Shown: in pieces, positions 1-6,374 of the stretch
Numbering within the stretch: the first letter of the stretch is position 1
How the letters are laid out: each line of letters starts with the position of its first letter
NCBI GenBank assembly: GCA_015486915.1
Contig: WFQS01000002.1
Span: 1 to 7,088 of the forward strand
Length of the DNA: 7,088 nucleotides
Source: Desulfobacteraceae bacterium
Lineage (GTDB): Bacteria > Desulfobacterota > Desulfobacteria > Desulfobacterales > Desulfobacteraceae
Reading direction: 5' to 3'
Made by a program: the position numbers and the translations under genes
The notes under the pieces: generated by a model
What the model was told of the DNA's origin: nothing
Seen by the model: the letters and a program-made list of their open reading frames with translations, nothing else
Databases searched by the model: none

Positions 1-2
1 CT

Positions 3-1058
3 TTAAAACATGTAATTCCATGCGGTATGCATTCCGAAATCAGGGCTGTTATCCATGTTGATAATATTTTCAGTGAACGCAAACTCCATGATACCGTATC
101 CTGTGTTCCATTTAAATCCCATATGAATCTCATGGGAGGGTTTATCAACCCCCTGTAAATTTTTTATAGCGGAACCGCTGTACAGGTATTGTACAATTAT
201 TGCAAAATCTGGTGTGTAATTCCATGCAAGACCGAAAAAACCGTTAAATATTCTATCCTCAAACTCTATCGGGGTAACCCCCGGTGCAGCCGTTGTTGAG
301 CGCGGCTGGTAAAAAGTATAGCCCATGGACATATAAGTGTACCATTTTTCCGACAGACGTTTGGCAGAGCCGAATCCAAAGCCGAAATCCACAGGATGAC
401 TTGTCTCGCATATAAACGGACTGTTAAGCCCGTAGCGAACGATACCGTAAATATTGGCAGATGGCCAGAATTTACTGCCAGGTGTGATATTGTAGTTTAC
501 TATTAACCCAACACCGTTATTGTCCAGTTCACTTGCCGCATTTGTACTAAGCAGCTGTCCTGTCCGGGGATTAAACCGCTGTATGATTTCCCTGTTTTCA
601 GAAACCTTATCCCGGCCGTTCTGGTCAATACCAAATGCACTGTGAAAATGCTGAATCATGCTATCCATTGCTCCACCAAAATAACTGCGGTTCTCAAATT
701 GAATCATGATACCCAATTTTCTGTTAAAGCCGTATGATATACCTGTAATGGTATCAAGCATTTCATAGTCAAGAAGATATGCGGGATCGCTGGCCCACAC
801 ATTTGACCAGGTAAGATTGATTTGACTCCCCCAGCCGGATTTTATATCTCCGGGTATCAGCATGGGCAGAGTAAGACGCAGACTCTGGGCAGGCGATTGG
901 GAACGGATATCTATTTTTCCTAATCCATGATTATAATCATAGTTAATCCCGTGGGTCCATCCTGACACCGGATAGAGGGAGGCAAATAAAAATATTGCCA
1001 AGATAAAAAAGCACTTGACATATATGGATTGTAAATATTTACGAATCAGTTGCTGCAT
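3..1058 (-). CDS. Outer-membrane beta-barrel protein, DUF3187-like
   Basis: The product is 351 aa and probably sits in the outer membrane; its function is unknown. Seen: a signal peptide with a basic start (residues 1-15), a hydrophobic core (about 16-30) and a likely cleavage after VSG (residue 33). The mature part alternates polar and aromatic residues like a beta-barrel and ends in Trp-Asn-Tyr-Met-Phe, with the C-terminal Phe that is the usual signal for barrel assembly by BAM. From memory, SPAQSLRL (55-62), a Trp-rich strand ending NVW (86-88) and FHSAFGIDQNGRD (138-150) resemble DUF3187 proteins; I could not search. The ATG is supported by AAGG 8 nt upstream. It lies downstream of the arn genes in the same direction, so it may be cotranscribed, but a 322-bp gap leaves room for its own promoter. 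The stop codon is 2 bp from the window edge, so no terminator is visible. Barrel and export are fairly sure; the family is less so. Confidence 0.8.
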   Translation of the reverse strand: MQQLIRKYLQSIYVKCFFILAIFLFASLYPVSGWTHGINYDYNHGLGKIDIRSQSPAQSLRLTLPMLIPGDIKSGWGSQINLTWSNVWASDPAYLLDYEMLDTITGISYGFNRKLGIMIQFENRSYFGGAMDSMIQHFHSAFGIDQNGRDKVSENREIIQRFNPRTGQLLSTNAASELDNNGVGLIVNYNITPGSKFWPSANIYGIVRYGLNSPFICETSHPVDFGFGFGSAKRLSEKWYTYMSMGYTFYQPRSTTAAPGVTPIEFEDRIFNGFFGLAWNYTPDFAIIVQYLYSGSAIKNLQGVDKPSHEIHMGFKWNTGYGIMEFAFTENIINMDNSPDFGMHTAWNYMF

Positions 1059-1061
1059 AAT

Positions 1062-1070
1062 TCCTACCTT
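1062..1070 (-). promoter_or_regulatory. Ribosome binding site of the outer-membrane protein gene
   Basis: The sequence AAGGTAGGA lies just upstream of the ATG at 1058. AAGG is 8 nt from the start, a good Shine-Dalgarno spacing. The TAA stop (1069-1071) of the upstream open frame overlaps this site, an arrangement typical of adjacent operon genes. Confidence 0.65.
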
Positions 1071-1077
1071 AAAAATA

Positions 1078-1105
1078 TTTATAAAAAAGTCTAACAGTCA
1101 GTAAA
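1078..1105 (-). promoter_or_regulatory. Candidate sigma70 promoter for the outer-membrane gene
   Basis: Reading leftward, TTTACT (1105-1100, 4 of 6 to TTGACA) is followed after 16 bp by TATAAA (1083-1078, 5 of 6 to TATAAT). Transcription would start near 1071, leaving a leader of only about 13 nt that barely includes the ribosome binding site. In AT-rich DNA such matches occur by chance, so this is only a candidate. Confidence 0.22.
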
Positions 1106-1268
1106 CTCTCATAAAATATCCATGAAGCCGGTTTGGATACATACATATACTCTGAATCTGTTTTTAACAAGGGCTTTTTACAAAAAACCATACTATAAAT
1201 TAGATGCCCCAATGACCTTGATAGCTGTTTTTTAAGACTGTTAACAATGGAGATAAAAGTGGCTAACC

Positions 1269-1330
1269 TTTTATAATCTTTTTCCCATGCAAGGAAAGGT
1301 ATGATTATACAGATCGGAACGTCAAAAGCA
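1269..1330 (-). repeat. 62-bp near-copy of an internal arnT segment
   Basis: This intergenic segment matches 2841-2902 inside arnT in the same orientation, with 57 of 62 bases identical and no gaps. The mismatches are at 1300, 1302, 1320, 1321 and 1322. Similarity drops sharply outside these borders, apart from two scattered matches at the right end. In the ArnT reading phase the changes give Ala to Asp, Ile to Val and Val to Ile, and no stop. Confidence 0.93.
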
Positions 1331-1350
1331 TGTTTTTAAATTACACATGC

Positions 1351-1356
1351 ATTATA
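1351..1356 (-). promoter_or_regulatory. Candidate -10 box (TATAAT) within an inverted repeat
   Basis: A perfect TATAAT reads leftward at 1356-1351, about 20 bp before the arnT-like repeat. No good -35 is present at 16-18 bp. It sits at the centre of two 9-bp inverted arms, CATGTTTTT at 1329-1337 and AAAAACATG at 1372-1380, which could be an operator or simply AT-rich coincidence. Confidence 0.25.
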
Positions 1357-1369
1357 CCCATAAAAGATT

Positions 1370-1405
1370 AAAAAAACATGTTATCCCGTCCGCGTGATGA
1401 GATAA
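1370..1405 (-). terminator. Weak candidate terminator at the end of the arnE/F-like gene
   Basis: The last codons and stop of the flippase gene can fold as TTATCTC (1405-1399) with GGGATAA (1387-1381): 7 pairs including one G-U, with an 11-nt loop. CATG and then a run of seven T follow. The stem is AU-rich and four bases from the T-run, so it is a poor intrinsic terminator; partial readthrough to the outer-membrane gene is plausible. Confidence 0.25.
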
Positions 1406-1752
1406 ACACCAAGGCATATAATGATAACTCCGCTCCATCTTGTAAAATTCATATTTTCATCAAAGAACAGGTAGCCGGCAAATGCAGTGACAACATATCC
1501 GATACTCAAAAGAGGATAGGCAAATGTTACTTCCACCCTGGAAAGAACCATCAACCACACAATGACACTTAACACATAGCAAAAAAGACCTGCGAGGACA
1601 AAAGGATTCAGGCCGGCCTTGAAAAGTATTGGGAAAAAATTTTCCATGGAAAAAGAAAAATGCCCGATAACCCGCATTCCCTGCTTTAATACGATTTGGG
1701 CACAGGCATTGAGTAATACTCCAATAAGAATCAAAGGGATATATCTATTCAT
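1381..1752 (-). CDS. arnE: ArnE/ArnF-type L-Ara4N-phosphoundecaprenol flippase subunit (EamA/SMR-like)
   Basis: This small inner-membrane protein of 123 aa should help flip undecaprenyl-phosphate-L-Ara4N from the cytoplasmic to the periplasmic face for ArnT. Seen: four hydrophobic segments in the small multidrug resistance/EamA layout, an N-terminal helix with NACAQIVLKQG, and a C-terminal half reading TFAYPLLSIGYVVTAFAG and FFDE before the last helix (GVIIICLGVYLI). A TTG start at 1773 would add 7 residues, but the ATG at 1752 has GGAG 6 nt upstream and begins MNRYIPLILIG, so I use it. E. coli has two subunits (ArnE about 111 aa, ArnF about 128 aa); only one is present here and it cannot be firmly assigned to either, so the symbol is by position. 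It may act as a homodimer or with a partner encoded elsewhere. It follows arnT after 42 bp. Confidence 0.8.
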   Translation of the reverse strand: MNRYIPLILIGVLLNACAQIVLKQGMRVIGHFSFSMENFFPILFKAGLNPFVLAGLFCYVLSVIVWLMVLSRVEVTFAYPLLSIGYVVTAFAGYLFFDENMNFTRWSGVIIICLGVYLITRTG

Positions 1753-1758
1753 TATAAA

Positions 1759-1762
1759 CTCC
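1759..1762 (-). promoter_or_regulatory. Ribosome binding site deciding the arnE/F start
   Basis: GGAG at 1762-1759 is 6 nt from the ATG at 1752. It lies inside the reading frame that would begin at the TTG at 1773, and so favours the shorter, 123-aa protein. Confidence 0.6.
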
Positions 1763-1794
1763 AAAAACACCAAAAAATTACATATCAGAAAAAG

Positions 1795-3444
1795 TTAGAA
1801 AATAATAAATGCAAATCCGTTTTTGCCTGAAGAGTCTAAAAATTCAGGCTTCGGCAGGCGATTTTTTATCCTGTAATAAGCTTTTTGATCAATTATAAGG
1901 GCAATCTTTCTTTTTCCCCTGTCTTTACTCGCAATTTTATAGAATTTTCTATAATCCACCAGCCGGCCCGCAGCTTTTTTTTGATGAAGTCCATAATCCA
2001 GTTCTCCACTGTCCAGCATAAAAACATCAGAACGTTTCAAAAACCAGCACACTGCCCTAAGCGGCGTTGACGGTGAAAAAATAAGGGTATTTTTATCAAT
2101 TTTCCTCATATTTTTCTGAATGAGTTCTCCTGGGCATTTTCTCAAAATTGTTTTATCCGGTAAAATAAAATTTACTGAAAAATAAAAAAACAGTGGAGCC
2201 GCAGCAAACAGAAGTATTTTTTTTGTACGGTCTGTGGTATTTAAACTTTTTTTAAGGACAAAAAAGAAAAGAATAAGCCCCGTAAAAAACAGAATCGCTT
2301 TCCACTGCATCTTATAGGCAAATGGGGCAAGGGATGCGATTATACCGGTTTGAAGAATGAAAAGCGCTATAATAAGAAGGCCTGCAATGCCCATCAGACA
2401 AAAAACACCTTTATCAAACCAATATGTCCTTTTACTGTCCAGATAATTTATGAGGCCAGTTGACAAAAGAATTCCCAGAGCAGGGAAACAGGGAAGAATA
2501 TAGGTTAGTAATTTTCCTGAAGAAAAAGAAAATAAAAGAAACGGAAAGAAAAACCAGCACAGCGAGTATCTTAAAAGATGATTTTTAAGGCCTTTTTTTA
2601 GAAGGCCGGTAATGGATGCAGGAGTCAAAAAAATCCATGGGAAAAGTGCTGCAGGAAGAACCATGAAATAATAGAAAAAAGATTCCTTATGCTGGGCACT
2701 TTTGGAAAAGAATCGTTTTACATGTTCGTGCCAGAAAAAAAAATGCCAGAAATCCGGTGCCTTTAAATGAACAAGAAAAGCCCATGGCAGTATCACTATC
2801 AGGGCAGCAAGAATTGGAATCCAAGATTTTGTAAAAATCATTTTATAATCTTTTTCCCATGCAAGGAAAGGCACGATTATACAGATCGGAATAGCAAAAG
2901 CAAGAAACCCCTTTGTTAAAAAGGCAAATCCGCAAAAAATGCCCGACAGGACCAGATAGCTGTAAAAAGAACGAGGACTTTCTCTTTTTGACCAGCTGAA
3001 AAAATAGAATCCCATGCAGGCTGTAAGAAAAAAGGAAAACATCCCGTCAAGCACACTGAATACTCCAAGTCCGTAAACCAGAAAAAATGTCAGATAAACG
3101 CTTGTCGCCAATATTCCCTTTCGCCTGCTGTCTAAGAAGATCGATGTTAAAAAAAAGACCATCAGAGCCGACAATCCCGCACTTATAGCAGAAAAAAAAC
3201 GTACGGCAAATGCATTCTCACCAAACATTTTAATGGCAAGCCCGTTGAGCCAGTATCCCATTACCGGTTTCTCAAAGTAGACCAGACCATTTAAATGTGG
3301 GACAATCCAGTCTCCTTTAGTTATCATTTCTCTCGGAATCTCGGCATAGCGGACTTCATCGGGAATGACAAGAGGTCTCATGCCGAGGGGGAGAACATAC
3401 AGGAGTAAAAAAAGCACGGAAATCATGAATATTGTTTTTTTCAT
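1795..3444 (-). CDS. arnT: ArnT: lipid A 4-amino-4-deoxy-L-arabinose transferase
   Basis: This inner-membrane GT-C (GT83) glycosyltransferase moves L-Ara4N from undecaprenyl phosphate to lipid A phosphate on the periplasmic side. Length is 549 aa against about 550 in E. coli. Seen: an N-terminal membrane helix (5-22), then the first periplasmic loop with PDEVRYAEIPREM (D29, E30, R32, Y33) and YFEKP (E58-K59-P60). These match the acidic and lysine residues that the family needs for lipid-donor binding and catalysis. VLD (D133) is a further likely conserved acid. Many hydrophobic helices follow to about residue 430, then a soluble C-terminal domain. The ATG overlaps the arnD stop as ATGA, implying translational coupling. 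A segment for residues about 181-201 is nearly duplicated in the gap after arnE. A run of nine T (2735-2743) encodes the Phe run in WHFFFWHE. ArnT is more likely than a PMT-type protein mannosyltransferase because of the operon. Confidence 0.93.
   Translation of the reverse strand: MKKTIFMISVLFLLLYVLPLGMRPLVIPDEVRYAEIPREMITKGDWIVPHLNGLVYFEKPVMGYWLNGLAIKMFGENAFAVRFFSAISAGLSALMVFFLTSIFLDSRRKGILATSVYLTFFLVYGLGVFSVLDGMFSFFLTACMGFYFFSWSKRESPRSFYSYLVLSGIFCGFAFLTKGFLAFAIPICIIVPFLAWEKDYKMIFTKSWIPILAALIVILPWAFLVHLKAPDFWHFFFWHEHVKRFFSKSAQHKESFFYYFMVLPAALFPWIFLTPASITGLLKKGLKNHLLRYSLCWFFFPFLLFSFSSGKLLTYILPCFPALGILLSTGLINYLDSKRTYWFDKGVFCLMGIAGLLIIALFILQTGIIASLAPFAYKMQWKAILFFTGLILFFFVLKKSLNTTDRTKKILLFAAAPLFFYFSVNFILPDKTILRKCPGELIQKNMRKIDKNTLIFSPSTPLRAVCWFLKRSDVFMLDSGELDYGLHQKKAAGRLVDYRKFYKIASKDRGKRKIALIIDQKAYYRIKNRLPKPEFLDSSGKNGFAFIIF
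2841..2902 (-). repeat. arnT segment duplicated in the arnE-downstream gap
   Basis: This is the parental copy of the 62-bp repeat, inside intact arnT, encoding AFAIPICIIVPFLAWEKDYK. The other copy is at 1269-1330. Being in frame within a conserved full-length gene marks it as the source. Confidence 0.93.
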
Positions 3445-4355
3445 TTTTTCAGTTCCCTTCGCATATTGGCCTGAATGGCAATTTTACCATGTCTGCCCTT
3501 TATTTCTTTGCTGACAACTCTGCTTAAACCTTTTGAAGAGAATTCTTTAATTAATTCGCTTAAAGGGAGTATGCGAATTTTCATGGATAGCGCTTGTCTG
3601 ATAAAATTTTCAAACAGATTAAGACAGTGAATTCCCTCTGCTTCTGCATGTATGGTCAAAACATTGAGCTGACCTGGTTTTATCAATGAAAGAAGGTACT
3701 CATTGTAATTGATTTCGCAAATCCCCCGGCGACCGATAATTTCATCATAAGTTGGCAGGGTAACAGGAATTTGAGGCTGCTTTAAAATCCTGTTACCTGC
3801 CATTGGGAAAAAAATGTGGGAGCCCCTTGTGTCGCTGTTATATAAAAATGGTAACCTTTCTTTAATTTCAAGAATTTCATCATTACATATCCAGCCGGGA
3901 GAAGCGGAGGAGGCCGGTGTTTTTCCGGTAATGGATGCAAGACTTTCAAATCCTTTCTGCAGGGTATTAAAAATCTGACTGCGGTTCATTTTCAGTATGT
4001 GAGCCTGCCATTGATAATGATCCCAGGCATGAAGTCCTGTTTCATGGCCATCCATGGCAGTGGATTTAATAATATCCCTGCATTTTTTGCCGATAACAGG
4101 CCCCGGCAGAACAGTCCCTTTAAAAAGGATATCCCATCCATAAAGATTCGGGGCATTGGACCGCATCATTTTTTTTAAAAATTCAGGCTTTAAAAGCCTG
4201 AAGATGTGCCGCCCCATATTATCCGGGCCCACACAGAAAAAAAAAGAAGCTGTTATCCCATGCAATGATAGAATTTTCTGCAGATTGGGAACACCAGTTT
4301 TTGTCCCCCTGTAAGTATCCACATCAATCCTCAGACCAAGAGTTGTTTCATGCAT
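3441..4355 (-). CDS. arnD: ArnD: 4-deoxy-4-formamido-L-arabinose-phosphoundecaprenol deformylase
   Basis: ArnD removes the formyl group from undecaprenyl-phosphate-L-Ara4FN at the cytoplasmic membrane face, making the step toward Und-P-L-Ara4N irreversible. Length is 304 aa (E. coli about 296). It has the NodB polysaccharide-deacetylase fold. Motif 1 is RIDVDTYRG (D11, the likely catalytic base, and D13, metal). Motif 2 is [10 protein letters not shown] (H104, H109, D112, H113). Then come SPGW (152-155), LPTYDE (200-205) and the late histidine motif TIHAEAEG (H236). The C-terminal stretch [15 protein letters not shown] resembles the end of known ArnD proteins. The start overlaps the arnA end by 8 bp, with only a weak A-rich site upstream, so its translation is probably coupled to arnA. 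Nine T (4237-4245) encode SFFFC. The identification is strong from motifs and position. Confidence 0.93.
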   Translation of the reverse strand: MHETTLGLRIDVDTYRGTKTGVPNLQKILSLHGITASFFFCVGPDNMGRHIFRLLKPEFLKKMMRSNAPNLYGWDILFKGTVLPGPVIGKKCRDIIKSTAMDGHETGLHAWDHYQWQAHILKMNRSQIFNTLQKGFESLASITGKTPASSASPGWICNDEILEIKERLPFLYNSDTRGSHIFFPMAGNRILKQPQIPVTLPTYDEIIGRRGICEINYNEYLLSLIKPGQLNVLTIHAEAEGIHCLNLFENFIRQALSMKIRILPLSELIKEFSSKGLSRVVSKEIKGRHGKIAIQANMRRELKK

Positions 4356-6336
4356 TTTTTTTATCTTTTACAGCCTGCTCTAAGAAAAAATCCAGGGTTT
4401 CCCTGATGGATTGTTCCATTTTTATATGGGGCTGCCAGCCCAGCAATTTTCCGGCATTGTCAATTCTTGGTTTTCTATGCTGGACATCCTCATATCCTTT
4501 TCCGTAAAAAGAGAGGCTATCGGTTTCACGGATGCCTGCAAATGGTGGGAAATGGTGGCGCATCGGATGTTTCTTAAACTCATCAATAAGTATTCGGGCA
4601 AGATTTTTTATGGAAGATTCATTGTCCGGATTACCTATATTGATAATTTTATGGTCGCAGCGGTTGTTTTTATTTTCAATGATTCGAAACAGGCATTCAA
4701 CTCCGTCTTTGACATCTGTAAAACATCTTTTTTGCTCTCCGCCGTCAACGAGCTGAATGGGTGTGCCTTCAACAAGATTTAAAATCAGCTGGGTGATAAC
4801 CCTTGAACTTCCGATACGTGCTGAGGAAAGACTGTCAAGTCTCGGGCCTACCCAGTTAAATGGCCTGAAAATTGTAAATTTAAGCCCTCCGGTCTCTCCA
4901 TAGGCATAAATTACCCTGTCGAGAAGCTGTTTACTGCACGAATATATCCAGCGCTGCTTTCTGATGGGACCTAAAATAAGTTTTGAATTGTCTTCATCAA
5001 AGGATTCATCATCGGACATTCCATACACCTCTGAAGTGGAGGGGAATAGAACTCGTTTTTTATATTTGGCGCAGTATCGGACTATACGAAGGTTTTCTTC
5101 AAAATCAAGTTCAAAAACTTTAAGGGGATTTCTCGTGTATTCGGCAGGGGTGGCAATTGCAACAAGGGGAAGAACTATATCACATTTTTTCACATGGTAC
5201 TCGATCCATTCACGGTGAATGGAAATATCCCCTTCATGGAAATTGAAACCCGGTCTGCCAATAAGCCTTTCAATACCATTGGAATGGATATCCATTCCAT
5301 GAACATCATAATTACCGTTTTCAAGGAGCCTTTCACTTAAAGCATTGCCTATAAAGCCGTTAACGCCCAGTATCAATACCTTTTTTTTTCTTGATGACTC
5401 AATTTCAAGCTGTGCCATTGGACCGAGCTTCATGCCTTTTATCAGTTTAAGCTCCGCTGCAAGCTGGTTACCTGACATCAAAAGTCCTGATTCAACCTGA
5501 CCTGAATTGATTTTCACGGCACCATGTGCGCAGGCTATTGTAAAAGGAGTTGAAGCAAGGATGGTGCCGGGAGCTGCATCATGGAATTCTTCTGAAACAG
5601 ACACATCCCAGAAAATAAGTTTTCTGTTGCATGCAAAGGAGAACGCTCCGGGATAAGGTCTGGTAACGGCTCTTACAAGATTTCTAATGACAGAAGGAGA
5701 CAAATGCCAGTTTATCTCCCCGTCTGCAGGCTTCCTTTCCCCGAAATAAGAGGCAGCGGAAAGATCCTGTTTTACCCGGGGTGCTTTTCCTTCACTTATT
5801 AACGGTAAAGCAGCCTCCAACAGTTCCGGTACGGCTGCAGCGACTTTGAGATGAAGGGTTAACGCCGTATCATTATCTGAAATGTCAATTTCAGCCTGCG
5901 CAACTATATCCCCGTCATCGGGTCTGATGGTCATATGGTGTAAAGTGATACCTGTACTTTTCTCTCCGTTAACCAGTACCCAGTTGATGGGACATCGACC
6001 CCGATATGCCGGCAGTTTCGAGCCATGCAGGTTGAAACATCCATGGGAAGGAATGTTCAATATTGTTTCTCCAAGAAGATTCCTGTAATAAAATGAAAAA
6101 ATAATATCCGGTGCAATGGTTTTTATTTTTTCTTCCCACATGGGATGATTTACATCTTCCGGAGCATATACGGGAATATTTTTTTCAGCACAAAGATCTG
6201 CTACAGACTCAAACCATATATTTTCATTTTTATTATCAATATGGGTAAAAACAGCGGCAATTTTAAATCTATTTTTTAAAAGAGTCTTAATTCCGACACA
6301 GCCTATATTATGATAGGCAAAAACGACTATTTTCAT
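4348..6336 (-). CDS. arnA: ArnA: bifunctional UDP-L-Ara4N formyltransferase / UDP-glucuronate decarboxylase
   Basis: ArnA is cytosolic and makes two steps: NAD-dependent oxidative decarboxylation of UDP-glucuronate to UDP-4-keto-pentose, and 10-formyl-THF-dependent formylation of UDP-L-Ara4N. Length is 662 aa (E. coli 660). Domain 1 (1 to about 305) is the formyltransferase, with [13 protein letters not shown] giving N102 and H104, and RPDDGD giving D140, at the same numbers as the E. coli catalytic residues. Domain 2 (about 318-655) is an SDR/Rossmann dehydrogenase with GVNGFIG (324-330), PSTSEVYG (S435, E436), YSCSK (Y465, K469) and R621; these match E. coli S433, E434, Y463, K467 and R619 with a constant shift of 2. 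GAGGG lies about 10 nt before the ATG. It follows arnC by 38 bp and overlaps arnD. The linker codons Lys317-319 are AAA AAA AAG, a possible frameshift site. Confidence 0.96.
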   Translation of the reverse strand: MKIVVFAYHNIGCVGIKTLLKNRFKIAAVFTHIDNKNENIWFESVADLCAEKNIPVYAPEDVNHPMWEEKIKTIAPDIIFSFYYRNLLGETILNIPSHGCFNLHGSKLPAYRGRCPINWVLVNGEKSTGITLHHMTIRPDDGDIVAQAEIDISDNDTALTLHLKVAAAVPELLEAALPLISEGKAPRVKQDLSAASYFGERKPADGEINWHLSPSVIRNLVRAVTRPYPGAFSFACNRKLIFWDVSVSEEFHDAAPGTILASTPFTIACAHGAVKINSGQVESGLLMSGNQLAAELKLIKGMKLGPMAQLEIESSRKKKVLILGVNGFIGNALSERLLENGNYDVHGMDIHSNGIERLIGRPGFNFHEGDISIHREWIEYHVKKCDIVLPLVAIATPAEYTRNPLKVFELDFEENLRIVRYCAKYKKRVLFPSTSEVYGMSDDESFDEDNSKLILGPIRKQRWIYSCSKQLLDRVIYAYGETGGLKFTIFRPFNWVGPRLDSLSSARIGSSRVITQLILNLVEGTPIQLVDGGEQKRCFTDVKDGVECLFRIIENKNNRCDHKIINIGNPDNESSIKNLARILIDEFKKHPMRHHFPPFAGIRETDSLSFYGKGYEDVQHRKPRIDNAGKLLGWQPHIKMEQSIRETLDFFLEQAVKDKKNA
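5380..5389 (-). other. A9G tract with in-phase A-AAA-AAG slippery heptamer at the ArnA domain junction
   Basis: The coding strand has nine A then G, read as AGA AAA AAA AAG GTA (Arg316 to Val320). The last seven bases, A AAA AAG (5386-5380), have the phase of the dnaX -1 frameshift heptamer. A -1 shift adds GIDTGR and stops at TAA 5362-5360, giving a protein of about 325 aa, essentially the formyltransferase domain. No strong internal Shine-Dalgarno or clear downstream hairpin is visible. The sequence is certain; its use as a frameshift site is speculative. Confidence 0.3.
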
Positions 6337-6374
6337 AATTTCATACCCTCTACTTTTTTTAAAATTTTCGATCC

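Larger units (their letters stand above)
1069..1335 (-). other. 88-codon stop-free frame carrying the arnT fragment
   Basis: This is a candidate gene remnant in the 322-bp gap between the arnE/F-like gene and the outer-membrane gene. It stays open from a TAA at 1336-1338 to a TAA at 1069-1071, although 1081-1260 is only about 31% G+C. Its first codons read AFDVPICIIIPFLAWEKDYK, nearly the ArnT segment encoded by the same phase of the 62-bp repeat. The rest (RLATFISIVNSLKKQ, then a basic, aromatic-rich tail ending RLFYKYF) is not ArnT-like and I do not recognise it. The first ATG is at 1191, giving 40 aa, with no convincing ribosome binding site. The stop lies 10 nt before the next ATG and overlaps its ribosome binding site, as in an operon. 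It may be the 3' end of a decayed glycosyltransferase or other gene, or a chance frame. The remainder of the gap holds only the weak regulatory candidates listed separately. Confidence 0.35.

Noticed and set aside
1161..1190. Possible hairpin GGTTTTTTGTAAAAAGCC in the gap as a terminator
   Set aside because: The stem is nearly all A-T pairs with a tight loop and is not followed by a T-run on either strand.
1378..1572. Plus-strand open frame of 64 codons opposite the arnE/F-like gene
   Set aside because: It is antisense to a well-supported membrane protein gene, has no recognisable protein features, and most of its length mirrors the codons of the real gene.
1837..1851. Exact 15-bp match between arnT (1837-1851) and arnD (4176-4190), TAAAAATTCAGGCTT
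   Set aside because: Both encode Lys-Pro-Glu-Phe-Leu in frame in unrelated proteins with no flanking similarity; best explained by codon preference.
2606..2620. Exact 15-bp match between arnT (2606-2620) and arnD (3925-3939), CCGGTAATGGATGCA
   Set aside because: Both copies encode Ala-Ser-Ile-Thr-Gly in frame and the flanks differ at once; likely coincidence from shared codon use, not a repeat element.
4411..4782. Plus-strand open frame of 123 codons opposite the 3' part of arnA (also 4532-4756 and 4964-5218)
   Set aside because: These lie opposite conserved dehydrogenase-domain sequence and show no domain, signal or ribosome binding site. They are shadows of arnA.
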